A DNA stretch of 64,000 bases from Paraburkholderia sartisoli (GCF_900107685.1 NZ_FNRQ01000003.1:434001-498000), one strand, 5' to 3'. Counted from the stretch's first letter, positions 41,413 through 51,985 are shown. Made by a program: numbers and translations. The notes: generated by a model from the letters alone, not told the origin.

Positions 41413-42405
41413 ATGATTCCTTTTTCCGTTCTCGATCTTTCTCCCATCAACGTCGGCGCGAGCGCGTCGCAGGCGTTCAAAAACACGCTGGATCTCGCGC
41501 AGCACGTCGAAACGTGGGGCTATCACCGTTACTGGCTCGCCGAGCATCACAACATGACCGGCATCGCGAGCGCCGCCACCTCGGTGGTGATCGGTCACGT
41601 GGCGGGCGGCACGCGGCGCATCCGTGTCGGCTCTGGAGGCGTGATGCTGCCGAACCACGCGCCGCTCGTGATCGCCGAACAGTTCGGCACGCTCGAATCG
41701 CTGTACCCTGGGCGGATCGATCTCGGCCTCGGGCGCGCGCCGGGCACCGACCAGACGACCGCCCGTGCGTTGCGGCGCGACCTGCAGGGCAGCGCCGATA
41801 CGTTCCCGGACGACGTCGTCGAACTGCAGCGCTATTTCGCCGAACCCGTATCCGGCCAGCGCGTGCGCGCCGTGCCCGGCGCCGGCCTGCAGGTGCCGAT
41901 CTGGCTGCTCGGGTCGAGCCTCTTCAGCGCGCAGCTGGCCGCCGCGCTCGGCCTGCCCTTCGCGTTCGCGTCGCACTTCGCGCCGGACCACATGCTGACG
42001 GCGTTACGCCTGTACCGCTCGCAGTTCCGCCCTTCCGCCGCGCTCGAGCGGCCCTATGCGATGGTCGGCGTCAACCTGTTCGCCGCGGATACAAACGACG
42101 AAGCGCAGCTTCTGATGACGTCGCTGCAACAGCAGTTCGTCAACCTGCGACGCGGCACGCCCGGCCAGCTGCAACCGCCCGTCGCGCGCATTCAGGCGAC
42201 GGAGCAGGAATTGAGCGGCGTCGCGCATTCGCTCGCGTATTCGGTGGTGGGCGATCGCGACACCGTGCGCGCGGGCCTGCTTTCGGTGATCGAGGAGACC
42301 GGCGCCGACGAGTTGATGCTGACCGCGCAGATCTTCGATCACGCGGCGCGCCTGCGGTCGTTTGAAATCGCGGCTCAGGTGCGCGATGAACTCATCGCGG
42401 GCTAG
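41413..42405 (+). CDS. LLM-class flavin-dependent oxidoreductase (luciferase-like)
   Basis: The 330-aa TIM-barrel protein of the bacterial luciferase family begins [20 protein letters not shown]. It has [41 protein letters not shown] and [13 protein letters not shown], which mark the YhbW-like subgroup. It uses FMNH2 or F420-like flavin; the substrate is unknown. An in-frame ATG at 41386 is an alternative start. No operon partner is seen. Confidence 0.92.
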   Translation: MIPFSVLDLSPINVGASASQAFKNTLDLAQHVETWGYHRYWLAEHHNMTGIASAATSVVIGHVAGGTRRIRVGSGGVMLPNHAPLVIAEQFGTLESLYPGRIDLGLGRAPGTDQTTARALRRDLQGSADTFPDDVVELQRYFAEPVSGQRVRAVPGAGLQVPIWLLGSSLFSAQLAAALGLPFAFASHFAPDHMLTALRLYRSQFRPSAALERPYAMVGVNLFAADTNDEAQLLMTSLQQQFVNLRRGTPGQLQPPVARIQATEQELSGVAHSLAYSVVGDRDTVRAGLLSVIEETGADELMLTAQIFDHAARLRSFEIAAQVRDELIAG

Positions 42406-42498
42406 CGGTAAGTCGCGGGGTCGCGCGGCTGACGGCGCCAGACCGTCGATACCCCGACAGACCTGCATGCTCCTTTTCAGATATTTCACAGCCGTCAT

Positions 42499-43020
42499 CT
42501 AATGGCGGCTTCTCGCGTCGCCCTGTGCTTCGCGCTCGAGCGCGACCGTCGCGAGGTCTTCCAGAAGCTTCTCATGGGTGCGCCAGAAGATATCGGGCGC
42601 TTCCTTCGCCATGCCGATCCAGAGCGGCCCTTGCATTGTCTCTTCAGTCCAGAGGTGGCAACCGCGGGATGTCGGCGTGATGATCCAGGCGTGATAGGCC
42701 CTGGATTCTCTCGAAGCCTTCGGCCCGCCACCCCAGGCGATGCGGGCGATGGGATCGAACTCCTGTACCGACGCGAAGACGTCCTGGCCAGCCAGATTCG
42801 TTTCAAAGCGCGTGCCGGCTTGCAACAGCTCATGTCCGTCCAGCAGTTCGACGTGCTTGACGCCAGGATAGAAACGGGGCCACGCCTTGGGATCAATGAG
42901 AAGAGACCAGATCGTTGCGGGCGAAACGGCAACCTCGAGCTCATTCGTGAAATGGATGGGCGAGCGGCTGGGTGCCATGTCTGAAGGCCAATGGATCGCT
43001 TCGAACATATCGTGATTCAT
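42499..43020 (-). CDS. SRPBCC-fold protein (polyketide cyclase/START-like)
   Basis: The 173-aa protein has a helix-grip fold, with NELEVAVSPATIWSLLIDPKAWPRFYPGVK at the N-terminal half and a C-terminal helix. It shares the motif AYHAWIITPT..GCH..TEETMQGP with the gene at 44072, so the two are paralogues. Such proteins bind hydrophobic ligands. It is the last gene of the minus-strand operon that begins at 45181, 96 bp after the SDR gene. Confidence 0.85.
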   Translation of the reverse strand: MNHDMFEAIHWPSDMAPSRSPIHFTNELEVAVSPATIWSLLIDPKAWPRFYPGVKHVELLDGHELLQAGTRFETNLAGQDVFASVQEFDPIARIAWGGGPKASRESRAYHAWIITPTSRGCHLWTEETMQGPLWIGMAKEAPDIFWRTHEKLLEDLATVALEREAQGDARSRH

Positions 43021-43116
43021 GGTTGGGATTTGGGTTTGATTTGAAGCTTGCCGGGACGGCAGAATCCCGCTTGCCCTCAGGGCGCCCGTCGCGGCGCAAC
43101 CCTGTCAGGCATCGGC

Positions 43117-43911
43117 TCAGGGGATCGAGCGAATGACACCGCCATCGACGCGCAATGCCGCGCCGCTCGTACCGGAGGCCTGCGCGGAGCAGACATACAC
43201 CACCATGCTGGCAACTTCTTCGGTCGACGTGAACCGGTTGAGCAGCGTGGTCGGGCGCATCGTTTTCAGGAAGTTCTGCTCCGCTTCCTCCTGCGTGATG
43301 CCCTGCTCCCCGGCGGTCGCTTTCATCCAGTTGCCCAGAATTTCGGAGCGGGTCGGCCCCGGCAGCACCGCGTTGACGGTCACCCCGGTGCCGCCCACCA
43401 ACTCTGCGAGTCCTCTCGATACGGCGAGTTGCGCCGTCTTGGTCATGCCGTAGTCGATCATCTCCCTGGGGATCATGACCGCGGACTCGCTGCTGATGAA
43501 CACGACCCGTCCCCAGCCGCGCTTGACCATGGCCGGCAGATAGTGCCGTGCGGCGCGCACGCCGCTCATCACGTTGAGCTGGAAGAGGTCGAGCCATTCG
43601 CTGTCGCTCTGCTCGAAGAAACCATTCAGATGGGCGGTACCGAGGTTATTGACGAGGATGTCGGCATCCGCCACCTGCGCCACGAGGGCGGCCGATCCCT
43701 CCGCGGTGGAAAGGTCGGCGGCAACGCCGGTCAATTCCGCGTCGGGCACGAGAGCCCGGATCTCCTCCAGCGCGGCGGCTACGCGCTGCTCTGTGCGCCC
43801 GTTGACCACGACCGATGCGCCTGCGCGGGCGAGGCCCTCGGCGATCGCGCGGCCGATGCCCGCCGTCGAGCCGGTAACGATGGCCTTGCGGCCTTTGAGT
43901 TCGATCTTCAT
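43117..43911 (-). CDS. Short-chain dehydrogenase/reductase (SDR)
   Basis: The 264-aa classical SDR has the cofactor motif TGSTAGIGRAIA (residues about 13-24), NNLGTAHLN (the NNAG-like motif) and a catalytic Ser in VFISSESAV. The Tyr-x-x-x-Lys is IDYGMTKTA, and the PG-motif is LPGPTRSE. It oxidises or reduces an alcohol/ketone of unknown identity. AGAGGA precedes the ATG. It is co-directional with the two SRPBCC genes and the F420-reductase-like gene. Confidence 0.93.
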   Translation of the reverse strand: MKIELKGRKAIVTGSTAGIGRAIAEGLARAGASVVVNGRTEQRVAAALEEIRALVPDAELTGVAADLSTAEGSAALVAQVADADILVNNLGTAHLNGFFEQSDSEWLDLFQLNVMSGVRAARHYLPAMVKRGWGRVVFISSESAVMIPREMIDYGMTKTAQLAVSRGLAELVGGTGVTVNAVLPGPTRSEILGNWMKATAGEQGITQEEAEQNFLKTMRPTTLLNRFTSTEEVASMVVYVCSAQASGTSGAALRVDGGVIRSIP

Positions 43912-44071
43912 GGATTTTTCCTCTGGGTAGGGATGGCGGAGCGATTGGAGCGATTGATCCGCCGATCCGGTTCATCGACACGGGCACACGCAAAGCCAGA
44001 CTTCGTTCAAGTGCAAGCCGGTTCGCTGGTCCGCGCGCAAACAGTCAAACGCGCGCCTTGAAACTGACGCA

Positions 44072-44575
44072 TCACCTGGCGTGATTCGCGACTTCCGCCT
44101 CCGCCGCACGCGCGAGGCGCTCGACCCAATCCTGGTGATAGCGATAAAGCCCACCAGGATGCTGGCGTCCGAGCACGTCGAGGAACCAGGGACCTTGTTG
44201 CGTCTCTTCCGTCAGCACGTGGCAACCTTCGTCGGTCGGCGTGATCACCCAACCGTGGTAAGCGCTGGAACCGGTCTCGTCGCCGTCGACGGTGGTCGCC
44301 CACGCGAGCCTTCGGTTCGGCACGTATTCGGTCACCACCAGGCTCATCGGGAAGCCGACCGTCACGCGGCTGTAGCGGGTTCCCAAGGCCAGTTCCGACT
44401 CGCCGGACAGGATCTCGACCTTATCCTCGGGCGGGAAATAGCTCGACCAGTTCGTCGCGTCGACGAGCAGCTTCCACACCACTTCGGGCGGTGCTTTCAC
44501 GTCGATGTCGTTGAGCGCGTAGATGGCCGACGTTTTCGGGTCGTAGCGCTCTGGCCAGATGACATGGTCGTACAC
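44072..44575 (-). CDS. SRPBCC-fold protein, paralogue of the gene at 42499
   Basis: The 167-aa helix-grip protein has DIDVKAPPEVVWKLLVDATNW at the N terminus and AYHGWVITPTDEGCHVLTEE in the second half. The start is a GTG at 44575 with AAGGAG upstream, inside the end of the preceding gene. It is 3 bp from that gene's stop, so the two are coupled. The ligand is unknown. Confidence 0.85.
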   Translation of the reverse strand: MYDHVIWPERYDPKTSAIYALNDIDVKAPPEVVWKLLVDATNWSSYFPPEDKVEILSGESELALGTRYSRVTVGFPMSLVVTEYVPNRRLAWATTVDGDETGSSAYHGWVITPTDEGCHVLTEETQQGPWFLDVLGRQHPGGLYRYHQDWVERLARAAEAEVANHAR

Positions 44576-44578
44576 GGC

Positions 44579-45181
44579 TTATTGCTCCTTCTTGAACAGG
44601 TCCTGGAAAATCAGCGGCGCCCAGCTCCTGTCGCGGGCCTGCACGAGTTGACCGCCCCCGGCGATCTTGCCGAGACTGACGGGCGCATAGCCGAGCCGTT
44701 CGACAAGAGCGGCGACTGTCGCGCTTGCAGCCTCGTCGTCGCTGGACAGAAAGATCACGCGACGGCCACCGGCACCGAGGGGATTCTCGGCAAGCACATT
44801 GGCGGGCAAATGATTGAACGCCTTGACAAGGGATGCGCCCGGAAACGCTTTCGCCACGATCGCTGAGGAAGGCAGGTTGTCCAGCTCGGACAGCGGCACG
44901 CCATAGGCGTTGGTGGCGTCGATGACGACTTTGCCTTTCCAGCTCGCCGCAGCCTGGGCGACGTCACGGTGCGCCCGGAACGGGACCGCCAGGATGATCA
45001 CGTCGGCGTCGAGCGCCGCCTGTAGCGTGAGCGGAACCACCTTGTCACCCAGTTCGCTGGCCATGGGCGCGATGGACTGCGGCCCGCGCGTGTTCGCGAT
45101 GCCGACCGTGATGCCGCTCCGGGCGAATTGACGGGCGATGGCGGCACCGACGCTGCCGCTGCCGATGATGGAATAGGTCAT
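44579..45181 (-). CDS. NADP-binding F420-reductase-like oxidoreductase
   Basis: The 200-aa protein has an N-terminal Rossmann motif (GSGSVGAAIARQFA) and the NADP-oxidoreductase pattern of the F420-dependent/ProC-like family (VILAVPFRAHRDVA, VIDATNAYG, VKAFNHLPANVL). CAGGAG precedes the ATG. It is the first gene of an operon divergent from the LysR regulator at 45348 and is probably controlled by it. Confidence 0.88.
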   Translation of the reverse strand: MTYSIIGSGSVGAAIARQFARSGITVGIANTRGPQSIAPMASELGDKVVPLTLQAALDADVIILAVPFRAHRDVAQAAASWKGKVVIDATNAYGVPLSELDNLPSSAIVAKAFPGASLVKAFNHLPANVLAENPLGAGGRRVIFLSSDDEAASATVAALVERLGYAPVSLGKIAGGGQLVQARDRSWAPLIFQDLFKKEQ

Positions 45182-45319
45182 GAAAACTCCTGGACTGGAT
45201 GGACTTCAATCTGCGTGACGTGAAGCCCCGCAGATGGGTTTCACGAGAACGTCGCTGCGTTGCGAGAATCATGGCAGTGCGCCACACATCTGGGAAGACG
45301 GTATATCGAGATACAATCC

Positions 45320-45334
45320 ATCTCTCTCAGAGAT
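45320..45334. promoter_or_regulatory. LysR-type T-N11-A box
   Basis: ATCTCT-CTC-AGAGAT is a perfect interrupted palindrome that contains T-N11-A. It lies in the gap between the F420-reductase-like operon and the LysR gene, just before the regulator's coding start. It is the expected site of autoregulation and operon control. Confidence 0.55.
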
Positions 45335-45347
45335 GGATGACGCATCA

Positions 45348-46268
45348 ATGCTGGATGGGATCTCGCTGGATCAACTCAGAACCTTCATCGCCGCCGTGGA
45401 CGAGGGCAGCTTCTCGGCCGCGGCCAGAAAGCTCAACCGGGTTCAGTCCGCGGTGAGCGGCTGGGTCGGCGGACTGGAAGATCAATTAGGCGTCGCGCTG
45501 TTTGACCGCTCGGGCCGGTTCCCGAAGCTCACTGCGCAGGGCGTGCTGCTGCTCGCTGACGCCCGCAACATCGTCTCCGGCGTGGATACGCTGAAGGCAC
45601 GAGCCAGACTCATGACTTCGGGCGTGGAGGCGGAACTCTCGGTGGTGGTCGATGTTTTCTTCCCGACGGCAATGATCAGTGCCGTCGGGAAGGCATTCGC
45701 AGAGCGGTTTCCGTTGACTCCGCTGCGGCTTTTCGTCGAGGGCCTGGGAGCGGCTTATCAACCCGTTCTGGATGGGCGATGCAGTCTGGGCATACTGCCG
45801 CCGCTGCCGCAGGCGTTTCCGTCACTGGTTAGCGAGCGACTTGGCGAACTGCCGGTGGTCGCAGTCGCTTCGGCATGCCACCCCCTCGCAAGCGTGGGTC
45901 ATCGGATACCGCGGCATGAACTGGCCAGACATGTCCAACTGGTGCTGACAGACAGGTCCGATCTCACCGCGGGTCGTGACTTTGGCGTTGCGTCGGCCTC
46001 GACCTGGCGCCTCGCCGACCTGTCGACGAAATATGCGTTTCTCAAAGACTGCGTGGGATGGGGGGGAATGCCCTTGCACATGGTCGAGAAGGACATTGCG
46101 GCAGGTACATTGGTCGTTCTGGACGTGGACGACATGCCGCCCAGCGGCTGGATGCTGACAATGTCGGTCTATCACCAGCCTTCGCAGCCGCCAGGACCCG
46201 CAGGCAAATGGTTCGTCGACCACTTGAAGACCCTATGGGAGCAATCTGACGCCGTCCACGCGCCCTAG
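45348..46268 (+). CDS. LysR family transcriptional regulator
   Basis: The 306-aa protein has an N-terminal HTH (LDQLRTFIAAVDEGSFSAAA, VQSAVSGWVGGLEDQLGVALFDR) and a substrate-binding domain (about 95-295). I use the ATG at 45348 because the T-N11-A box overlaps the alternative ATG at 45333; the latter remains possible. It is divergent from the operon encoding the oxidoreductase, SRPBCC and SDR proteins, its likely target. Confidence 0.93.
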   Translation: MLDGISLDQLRTFIAAVDEGSFSAAARKLNRVQSAVSGWVGGLEDQLGVALFDRSGRFPKLTAQGVLLLADARNIVSGVDTLKARARLMTSGVEAELSVVVDVFFPTAMISAVGKAFAERFPLTPLRLFVEGLGAAYQPVLDGRCSLGILPPLPQAFPSLVSERLGELPVVAVASACHPLASVGHRIPRHELARHVQLVLTDRSDLTAGRDFGVASASTWRLADLSTKYAFLKDCVGWGGMPLHMVEKDIAAGTLVVLDVDDMPPSGWMLTMSVYHQPSQPPGPAGKWFVDHLKTLWEQSDAVHAP

Positions 46269-46559
46269 CAGGTTCCGGCTCTCTTCCTGGAATGCTCGCC
46301 TTGTGGACATCCCGGCCGTTATTCGATCACGCTTCCGCTGCCTCGCGACGACCAGACGCCCGACTCATCGGTCGAGCCGGTGCAGAACGCATGCAGTTGG
46401 CGGCGTCTACCCCAGTCGCGCTTTACCGGCCGACCAGAGCCTGTCCGCAAGCGGTCTCACCGGAAATCCGTCGAGAACAGTAAAAATAGCTCGAGGCAAT
46501 TTCGCCTGGCGGTGAACAACGCAGGAGTACGGTGGCACGACAGAAAGCCGTTTGAACCC

Positions 46560-47633
46560 TCACCGATTCGTCGGCACCGCCGCCAGCCCATCGAGCAGCG
46601 CCTTATGAAACGCCTGCGGATCCTGCATCTGCGGCGCGTGACCAAGGTCCGCGAATTCCACCAGCGTCGCGTGCGGGATCGCCTTCGCAGCAGCCCTGCC
46701 CAGTTCGGGGTAGTGACCTAGCTTCGCGCGCACCGCGGGAGGCGCAGCATCCTTGCCGATCGCGGTGGTGTCCTTCTGCCCGATCAGCAGCAGTGTCGGC
46801 ATGCTCAACTGCCCGAGTTCATACACAACAGGCTGCGTATAGATCATGTCGTAAAGCAGCGCCGAATCCCACGCCACTTCCTTCCTGCCCGGCCCTCGAT
46901 ACATGCCGGCCAGCATCTGCACCCACGGCTCGTATTCCGGGCGCCACGTCCCCGAGTAATACGTCGCCTGCTCGTAACGGCGGATACCGTCCGCGCTCGT
47001 CTTCAGTTCCCGTTCGTACCACTGGTCGACCGATAACGAAGGGACGCCCTTCGCTTTCCAGTCCTCGAGACCGATCGGGTTCACGAGCACCAGTTGCCGC
47101 GTCTCTTCCGGATACATCAGCGCATAGCGGATCGCGAGCATGCCGCCCGTCGAATGCCCGATCACGGTGACGTTGTCCGCGCCAATCGACGCGAGCAGCG
47201 CATGCGTGTTGCGCGCGAGCTGCTGGAAGCTGAACTGGTAGTGAGCCGGCTTGCTCGACTTGCAGAACCCGATCTGGTCGGGCGCGACGACGCGATAGCC
47301 GGCGTCGCTCAACCGCTGGATCGTGGTTTCCCACGTCGCGGAGCAGAAGTTCTTGCCGTGCAGCAGGACCACTGTGCGACCGTTCGGATGAGCGGGCCGG
47401 ATGTCCATGTACGCCATGTGCAGCGTTTCGCCCTGCGACGTGAACTCGAACTGCTGGACCGGCGCCGGATAGTTGAAACCCTGCAGTTCGGGACCGTAAG
47501 CGGGGCCGTCGGCGCTGTCGCCGGCCGCGAGCGCGGTAATCGAGCCAGACGATACGGAAAACGCGACCGCAAGCACAACGGCAATCGCAATGGCCGCAAC
47601 AGGCAGGAATCGGCGACGAAATTTCATGGGCAT
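46560..47633 (-). CDS. Secreted or membrane-anchored alpha/beta hydrolase
   Basis: The 357-aa protein has an N-terminal signal/anchor (RRFLPVAAIAIAVVLAVAF). It has the oxyanion-region LLHGKNFCSATWE, the nucleophile elbow GHSTGGM, an Asp in LIGQKDTTAIG, and the His in DLGHAPQMQDP. It is close to the epoxide-hydrolase/haloalkane-dehalogenase-like group, with unknown substrate. Start MPMKF at 47633 is taken; no strong ribosome site exists. The preceding 290 bp and the 427-bp gap to glgC (47634-48060) hold no gene. The latter has a TGCGGT-AC-ACCGCA inverted repeat at 47871-47884. Confidence 0.88.
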   Translation of the reverse strand: MPMKFRRRFLPVAAIAIAVVLAVAFSVSSGSITALAAGDSADGPAYGPELQGFNYPAPVQQFEFTSQGETLHMAYMDIRPAHPNGRTVVLLHGKNFCSATWETTIQRLSDAGYRVVAPDQIGFCKSSKPAHYQFSFQQLARNTHALLASIGADNVTVIGHSTGGMLAIRYALMYPEETRQLVLVNPIGLEDWKAKGVPSLSVDQWYERELKTSADGIRRYEQATYYSGTWRPEYEPWVQMLAGMYRGPGRKEVAWDSALLYDMIYTQPVVYELGQLSMPTLLLIGQKDTTAIGKDAAPPAVRAKLGHYPELGRAAAKAIPHATLVEFADLGHAPQMQDPQAFHKALLDGLAAVPTNR

Positions 47634-48060
47634 GAAAGAGAGGCGAACGCAGATGAACGGAACCGGCAGTCCCAACAAAACGCAGCAGAACCGGGCATGA
47701 ACCAGTAAGCCACCCGCAAGCTGCCCCCCGCGAAACCTTGCGCAAAACCCGCACGGCCGGCAAGCCGCTGATTCTACGTCGTGCGTGCCCGACGCGCTGG
47801 CCACGCCGTTGCCGGCGTGACCAGCGCCCCGCTCCGTGGCACGCCCATTGCGCCCTTAAAAAACACGCTTTGCGGTACACCGCACGCCCAGGCAGGACGA
47901 ATCGGGGCGATACTGGCAGCGCCGGCGGCATCCAGACATGGCGCGCCCCCACATAATCCAGACTATGCGTGGGCGACGATTCAATGCTAAAACTGTCAGG
48001 CGAAGTGACGAATAAAACAATGGCGTTGCGACCGGGGGAAACCATCATGGAGACGAAAAC

Positions 48061-49344
48061 ATGGAAACTCCGGCAAGCCTCAACGATCTGCAACGCTCCA
48101 CGCTCGCCATTGTGCTGGCCGGCGGCCGCGGCACCCGTCTCGGGCCGCTCACGAACAAGCGCGTCAAACCGGCCGTTCATTTCGGCGGCAAATACCGGAT
48201 CATCGACTTCGCCCTGTCGAACTGCCTGAATTCGGGCATTCGCCGCATCGCGGTCGTCACGCAGTACAAGGCGCATTCGCTGATACGCCACGTGCAGCGC
48301 GGCTGGGGTTTCCTGCGCGGCGAATTCAACGAGTTCATCGACCTGTGGCCCGCGCAGCAACGCGTCGAAGGCGCGCACTGGTATCGCGGCACGGCCGACG
48401 CCGTGTTCCAGAATCTCGACATCATCCGCTCGATCAAGCCGAAGTACGTCGTCGTACTGGCGGGCGATCACATCTACAAGATGGATTACACGCGCATGAT
48501 CATGGACCACGCGGAAAGCGGCGCGGACTGCACGGTCGGCTGTATCGAGGTGCCGCGCATGGAAGCGGTGGCGTTCGGCGTGATGCACGTGGATGAGAAC
48601 CGGCGCGTCACGGGCTTTGTCGAAAAACCCGCCGATCCGCCGGCGATGCCGGGCCGCCCCGACGTCGCGCTCGCCAGCATGGGCATTTACGTGTTCGACG
48701 CACAGTACCTCTACACGCTGCTCGAGGAAAACATCACGAGCGCCGCGACGGATCACGATTTCGGCAAGGACATCCTGCCGCGCGTCGTCACGCAGGGGCA
48801 CGCGATCGCGCATCCTTTCAGCATGTCGTGCGTGTCGTCGGGCAACGAGACGGAACCGTACTGGCGCGATGTCGGCACGATCGACGCGTACTGGGCGGCA
48901 AATCTCGACCTCGCCTCGACGATCCCGACGCTCGACCTGTACGACCCGAACTGGCCGATCTGGACGCACATGCAGCAGTTGCCGCCCGCCAAGTTCGTGC
49001 GCGACATGAACGGCCTGCAGGGTTCGGCCACGAACCTGATCGTCTGCGGCGGCTGCGTGGTGTCCGGCTCGCAAATTTCGCGCTCGGTGCTGTCGTCGAA
49101 TTGCGTCGTGAATTCGTTCTGTAACATCAATGAGGCAGTCTTGCTGCCACAGGTGACGATCGGACCGAGCTGCCGGCTGCGCAAGGTCGTGATCGACCGG
49201 GGCTGCACGATTCCGGAAGGCACCGTGATCGGCGAAGACCCGGTGCAGGACAGCGAACGGTTCTATCGCACCGAGAGCGGCGTCGTGCTCGTCACCCCGG
49301 ATGCCCTGCGGCGACAGGCAGGCCACCCGGCGATCGGGGCATGA
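48061..49344 (+). CDS. glgC: Glucose-1-phosphate adenylyltransferase
   Basis: The 427-aa enzyme makes ADP-glucose from ATP and glucose-1-phosphate, the committed step of glycogen synthesis. The nucleotide-binding loop is [29 protein letters not shown] is diagnostic, and a left-handed beta-helix C-terminal domain follows. GGAG lies 8 bases before the ATG. glgA follows after 33 bp; no branching or debranching gene lies in the window. Confidence 0.97.
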   Translation: METPASLNDLQRSTLAIVLAGGRGTRLGPLTNKRVKPAVHFGGKYRIIDFALSNCLNSGIRRIAVVTQYKAHSLIRHVQRGWGFLRGEFNEFIDLWPAQQRVEGAHWYRGTADAVFQNLDIIRSIKPKYVVVLAGDHIYKMDYTRMIMDHAESGADCTVGCIEVPRMEAVAFGVMHVDENRRVTGFVEKPADPPAMPGRPDVALASMGIYVFDAQYLYTLLEENITSAATDHDFGKDILPRVVTQGHAIAHPFSMSCVSSGNETEPYWRDVGTIDAYWAANLDLASTIPTLDLYDPNWPIWTHMQQLPPAKFVRDMNGLQGSATNLIVCGGCVVSGSQISRSVLSSNCVVNSFCNINEAVLLPQVTIGPSCRLRKVVIDRGCTIPEGTVIGEDPVQDSERFYRTESGVVLVTPDALRRQAGHPAIGA

Positions 49345-49377
49345 CATCAACCGTCGCATCGACCTGGAGTCTCACTT

Positions 49378-50838
49378 ATGACGACGCGCGCCCTGCACGT
49401 CGCGAGCGAGTTGTACCCGCTCCTGAAAACCGGCGGACTCGCCGACGTGGTCGGCGCGCTGCCGCCCGCGCTGATCGAACGTGGCGCCGACGTGCGCGCG
49501 CTGCTGCCGGGTTTTCCGCCAGTCGTGAGCGGCCTCGCCGACCTGCGGCCGGTGGCGAACCTCGGGAGCCGCTTCGGCGCGGCCCCCGTGACGCTCGAAC
49601 TCGGCACGCTGGCGGCGACGGGCCTGCAGGTGTACGTCATCCGCGCCGACGAGCTGTACACGCGCCACGGCAACCCGTATCTCGACGACGACCACGTGCC
49701 GTACGGCGACAACGCGCAGCGTTTCGCGCTGCTCGGCTGGACCGCCGCGCAGCTGGCGCAGCACGCCGATCCGTCGTGGGCGCCGCAGATCGTTCACGCG
49801 CACGACTGGCACGCGGGTCTCGCGCCCGCTTATCTGAAAGCGGCCGAACGCGAACGGGGCAAGCCCGTCGCGCGCAGCATCTTCACCGTGCACAACCTCG
49901 CGTATCAGGGCATTTTTCCGGCGCAGCAGTTCGGACAGCTCGGCCTGCCCGCGGATTTCTTCAACATGCACGGCGTCGAGTTTTACGGCCAGCTGTCTTT
50001 CCTGAAAGCCGGCCTCTATTACGCCGACCGCATCACCACCGTCAGCCCGACTTACGCACGCGAAATCCAGACGCTCGCGCAAGGCGGCGGGCTCGACGCG
50101 CTGCTGCGCGAACGCGCGCACGACCTGAGCGGCATTCTGAACGGCGTCGATTATTCGATCTGGTGTCCGGCGAACGACGCCGCCCTGCCCGCGCGCTACA
50201 CGAGTGCGCGGCTCGCCGGCAAACGGGCCTGCAAGGAAGCGTTGCAAAAGCGCTTCGGCATCGCGCAGAAAAGCGACGCGCTGCTGTTCGGCGTGGTGAG
50301 CCGCCTGACGGAGCAGAAGGGTCTCGACCTGCTGCTTGCCGCCCTGCCTGAAATCATCAAGCGCGGAGGCCAGCTCGTCGTGCTCGGCACCGGCGACCCG
50401 GCGCTTGAAAACGGGCTGCTGCGTGTGGCGCAGGCGCATCCGGATGCGGTCGCCGTCGAGCGCGGCTTCGACGAGGCGCTCGCGCATGAAATCGTCGCGG
50501 GCAGCGACGTGATCGCGGTGCCGTCGCGCTTCGAGCCGTGCGGGCTCACGCAGCTTTACGCGCTCGCCTACGGTTCGCTGCCGCTCGTGCATTGCGTGGG
50601 TGGCCTTGCCGACACGGTGGTCGACGCGTCGCTCGAAAACCTGGCCGACGATCTCGCGACCGGGTTCGTGTTCGTCCACTTCACGCCCGACGCGCTGCAG
50701 GGCGCGATCCGGCGCGCGTTCGCGCTCCATGCGCGGCGCACCGAATGGAAGGCCACGCAGCAACGCGCGATGCGTCAGGACTTCGGCTGGGGCGCCTCGG
50801 CGGAACAATATCTGGCGCTGTATCGCGGGCTGGTTTGA
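49378..50838 (+). CDS. glgA: Glycogen synthase (ADP-glucose)
   Basis: The 486-aa GT5 glycosyltransferase has the ADP-glucose-binding LLKTGGLADVVGALP at the N terminus. It also has HDWHAGLAPAYLK, the conserved FTVHNLAYQG, and EPCGLTQLYALAYG in the second Rossmann domain. The length matches E. coli GlgA (477). It forms an operon with glgC. Confidence 0.97.
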   Translation: MTTRALHVASELYPLLKTGGLADVVGALPPALIERGADVRALLPGFPPVVSGLADLRPVANLGSRFGAAPVTLELGTLAATGLQVYVIRADELYTRHGNPYLDDDHVPYGDNAQRFALLGWTAAQLAQHADPSWAPQIVHAHDWHAGLAPAYLKAAERERGKPVARSIFTVHNLAYQGIFPAQQFGQLGLPADFFNMHGVEFYGQLSFLKAGLYYADRITTVSPTYAREIQTLAQGGGLDALLRERAHDLSGILNGVDYSIWCPANDAALPARYTSARLAGKRACKEALQKRFGIAQKSDALLFGVVSRLTEQKGLDLLLAALPEIIKRGGQLVVLGTGDPALENGLLRVAQAHPDAVAVERGFDEALAHEIVAGSDVIAVPSRFEPCGLTQLYALAYGSLPLVHCVGGLADTVVDASLENLADDLATGFVFVHFTPDALQGAIRRAFALHARRTEWKATQQRAMRQDFGWGASAEQYLALYRGLV

Positions 50839-51010
50839 CGCCGGTGCGCCCGGCGCGCGCCGCGGGATGCGCGAAAACGCGCTGACGTGATGGTTCGGCG
50901 CAACATCGCAGGGCCGGATCGGGTCCACGCGCGCCAAAACTCGGGTATTGTTCCTGAATGCGCTGCAGCACGCGCGAATGGCTGGGATCGCCGTGCTGTG
51001 TTCAAAGCAG

Positions 51011-51035
51011 TTGCCGGAAGCGACGCTTCCGGCAA
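51011..51035. terminator. Strong hairpin between glgA and pdxY
   Basis: TTGCCGGAAGC-GAC-GCTTCCGGCAA is an 11-bp perfect stem with a 3-nt loop, 173 bp after glgA. There is no T-run, so it may be a Rho-independent-like barrier, a processing site or an operator. It lies about 70 bp before the pdxY start. Confidence 0.4.
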
Positions 51036-51103
51036 CGGGTTCGCACATCCCTTGTCCATTTCATTGCAAGCGGCGCGCCGTGTTCGCGCCGACGAAGCAC
51101 ACC

Positions 51104-51985
51104 ATGAAAAACGTTCTGAGCATTCAGTCGCACGTCGTCTTCGGTCATGCGGGCAACAGCGCCGCGGAGTTTCCGATGCGCCGCCTCGGCGTCAACGTGT
51201 GGCCGCTCAATACGGTGCAGTTCTCCAATCACACGCAGTACGGCCACTGGACAGGCAGCGCGATCGATGCCGCGCAGCTGGAGGATCTCGTCGACGGCAT
51301 CGGCGCGATCGGCATGCTGCCACGCTGCGACGCGGTGCTCTCGGGTTACCTGGGCACGCCCGACCAGGGCCAGGCCGTGGTCGAAATCGTGCGTGCCGTG
51401 AAGGCCGCAAACCCGAACGCCTGGTTCTTCTGCGATCCGGTGATGGGTTCGGCGCCGGGCGGCGCGTCGGGCAGCTGCAAGGTCAAGCCCGGCATCGAGG
51501 AGTTCCTGGTGCGCACGATGCCCGAAATCGCCGACGGCATGGCGCCCAACCATATCGAACTGCAACGGCTGGTCGGGTGCGAAATCGAAACCGTCGAGGA
51601 AGCCGTGACCGCGTGCCGCGAAGTGATCCAGCGTGGGCCGAAAATCATGCTCGTGAAGCATCTGTTCGATCGCAACACGCCCGCCGACCGCTTCAACATG
51701 CTCGTCGTCACCGAACACGAGGCGTGGATGGGGCAGCGTCCGCTGTATCCGTTCGCACGCCAGCCGGTCGGCGTCGGCGACCTGACGAGCGCGGTGTTCG
51801 TCGCGCGAACGCTGCTTGGCGACCCGGTGCGCGCGGCGTTCGAGCACACGATCGCGGCCGTCAACGCGGTCGTCAAGGCGACGTGGGAAGCGCATCGCTA
51901 TGAACTCGAACTGGTCGCGGCGCAAAACGAAATCGCGTATCCGCGCGACTGGTTCGATGCGTGGATCGTGAACGAAACCGGTTGA
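51104..51985 (+). CDS. pdxY: Pyridoxal kinase
   Basis: The 293-aa ribokinase-like enzyme phosphorylates pyridoxal in PLP salvage. It has [20 protein letters not shown] at the start, [10 protein letters not shown] in the middle and the [15 protein letters not shown] anion-hole/catalytic Asp motif near the C terminus. The length is near E. coli PdxY (287). The start at 51104 is where family similarity begins. Confidence 0.95.
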   Translation: MKNVLSIQSHVVFGHAGNSAAEFPMRRLGVNVWPLNTVQFSNHTQYGHWTGSAIDAAQLEDLVDGIGAIGMLPRCDAVLSGYLGTPDQGQAVVEIVRAVKAANPNAWFFCDPVMGSAPGGASGSCKVKPGIEEFLVRTMPEIADGMAPNHIELQRLVGCEIETVEEAVTACREVIQRGPKIMLVKHLFDRNTPADRFNMLVVTEHEAWMGQRPLYPFARQPVGVGDLTSAVFVARTLLGDPVRAAFEHTIAAVNAVVKATWEAHRYELELVAAQNEIAYPRDWFDAWIVNETG

